Made by a program: the position numbers and the translations under genes
Shown: positions 63,315 to 64,000 of the stretch, piece after piece
Layout of the letters: each line of letters opens with the position of its first letter
Position numbering within the stretch: position 1 is the stretch's first letter
Origin: Pseudarthrobacter sulfonivorans
GTDB lineage: Bacteria > Actinomycetota > Actinomycetes > Actinomycetales > Micrococcaceae
NCBI RefSeq assembly: GCF_024391045.1
Contig: NZ_JANFCZ010000001.1
Coordinates: forward strand, 62,001-126,000
DNA: 64,000 nt
Direction: 5' to 3'
The notes under the pieces: generated by a model
The model's database searches: none
Told to the model about the DNA's origin: nothing
The model's input: the letters and a program-made list of their open reading frames with translations, nothing else

Positions 63315-64000
63315 CTAGTTAAAGACCACGGTCCGGTTGCCATCCAGGAGCACCCGGTGCTCGGCGTGCCACTGGACCGCCTGGGTCAGGGTCCGGCCCT
63401 CGACATCCCGGCCCATTTGCACAAACTGTTCCGGGGTCCGGGCGTGGTCCACGCGGATGACTTCCTGCTCGATGATGGGGCCCTCGTCCAGGGCGGCCGT
63501 GACGTAGTGGGCGGTGGCACCGATCAGCTTCACGCCGCGCGCATGGGCCTGGTGGTAGGGCTTGGCGCCCTTGAAGGAGGGCAGGAATGAGTGATGGATG
63601 TTGATGGCCTTGCCGTTCAGTTCCGCGCAGAGCTCATCGGAAATGATCTGCATGTAGCGGGCCAGCACAGTGAGTTCAATATCGTGTTCGGCCATGAGGG
63701 CACGCAGCTTGTCCTCGGCTTCCGCCTTGGTCTGCGGCGTGACCGGGATGTAGTGGAACGGGATCCCGTAGAACTCCGCAAGCCCGGCAAGGTCCCGGTG
63801 GTTCGAGACGATGGCGGGGATGTCGATGGGCAGGGTGCCGGAACGCTGCTGGAAAAGGATGTCGTTGAGGCAGTGGGCTGACGTGCTGGCCATCAGTAGG
63901 GTGCGCACCTTTTGGCCGACCGCGTTAAGGCTCCACTGCATGCCGAAGGCCTCGACCACCGGTTCCAGGGCGGCCTGAAGCTCGGCCCGGGAGGCCGTCG
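63315..64000 (-). CDS. purU: Formyltetrahydrofolate deformylase (partial, start beyond window)
   Basis: Hydrolyses 10-formyl-THF to THF and formate. The visible 228 codons cover the end of the N-terminal ACT domain (ELQAALEPVVEAFGMQW) and the whole formyltransferase-like domain. ASTSAHCLNDILF, the catalytic Asn-His in NIHHSFLPSFKGAKPYHQA and the Asp in ALDEGPIIEQEVIRVDH are present. The reading frame stays open to base 64000, so the true start lies outside. It is related to purN in this window but is a distinct enzyme. Confidence 0.93.
   Translation of the reverse strand, partial: TASRAELQAALEPVVEAFGMQWSLNAVGQKVRTLLMASTSAHCLNDILFQQRSGTLPIDIPAIVSNHRDLAGLAEFYGIPFHYIPVTPQTKAEAEDKLRALMAEHDIELTVLARYMQIISDELCAELNGKAINIHHSFLPSFKGAKPYHQAHARGVKLIGATAHYVTAALDEGPIIEQEVIRVDHARTPEQFVQMGRDVEGRTLTQAVQWHAEHRVLLDGNRTVVFN

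Overview
The window is a high-GC actinobacterial chromosome segment. Gene content and order point to the Micrococcaceae, most likely Arthrobacter/Pseudarthrobacter: a ureABCEFGD operon, a monomeric NADP isocitrate dehydrogenase, an actinobacterial DUF6350 protein near purN/purH, many GTG/TTG starts and frequent ATGA translational overlaps. This is inferred from protein families, not from a search. I saw no rRNA, tRNA, CRISPR array, prophage or recognisable transposase.

Layout. (1) 89-7216: a nine-gene operon for urea use, made of urease subunits, Ni-loading chaperones, a NiCoT nickel permease and a urea channel. It is followed by an Mg-type P-ATPase. (2) 10.1-16.4 kb: alpha/beta hydrolase, cold-shock protein with a structured leader, an orphan cytochrome oxidase subunit I, a GntR regulator divergent from gluconokinase, a flavin monooxygenase and a TfoX-like protein. 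(3) 16.5-20.9 kb: an SDR, then a MocR regulator divergent from an EamA transporter and a broken paiB. (4) 21-27.5 kb: membrane protein, PAS-GGDEF-EAL protein, UDP-glucose dehydrogenase plus GT4 glycosyltransferase, HNH nuclease. (5) 27.6-36.5 kb: one unidirectional catabolic cluster (aldehyde dehydrogenase, SDR, DHDPS-family lyase, enoyl-CoA hydratase, CoA-transferase, FAD oxidoreductase, MHS permease, XRE-cupin regulator). (6) 36.8-45 kb: purN and purH separated by an AbiEi-like/nuclease gene and an MFS gene. (7) 45-53 kb: secreted trypsin-like protease with a tiny downstream ORF sharing its YWTPERM motif, icd, a Ser/Thr kinase plus lipoprotein, a LARTG sortase substrate and another secreted protein. 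(8) 53-64 kb: Gfo/Idh/MocA enzyme, MacB-like ABC exporter, sugar ABC importer with its ROK regulator, gamma-carbonic-anhydrase-like protein, methyltransferase and a partial purU.

The most unusual signal is a family of about 66-bp near-perfect intergenic palindromes (consensus CCCAACTnAnTnGCA...GTCGT). It occurs four times, in two subtypes. Two copies of one subtype bracket the nuclease-like gene between purN and purH. Three of the four provide the stop codon of a neighbouring reading frame, and one lies at the 3' end of the paiB pseudogene. A separate perfect 17-bp inverted repeat sits inside the N-terminal coding part of ureD. Other candidates for follow-up are a symmetric operator carrying back-to-back -10 elements between the MocR and EamA genes, an 18-mer shared by the ROK gene and the sugar ABC operon, the missing flap cysteine of UreC, and the YWTPERM microprotein.
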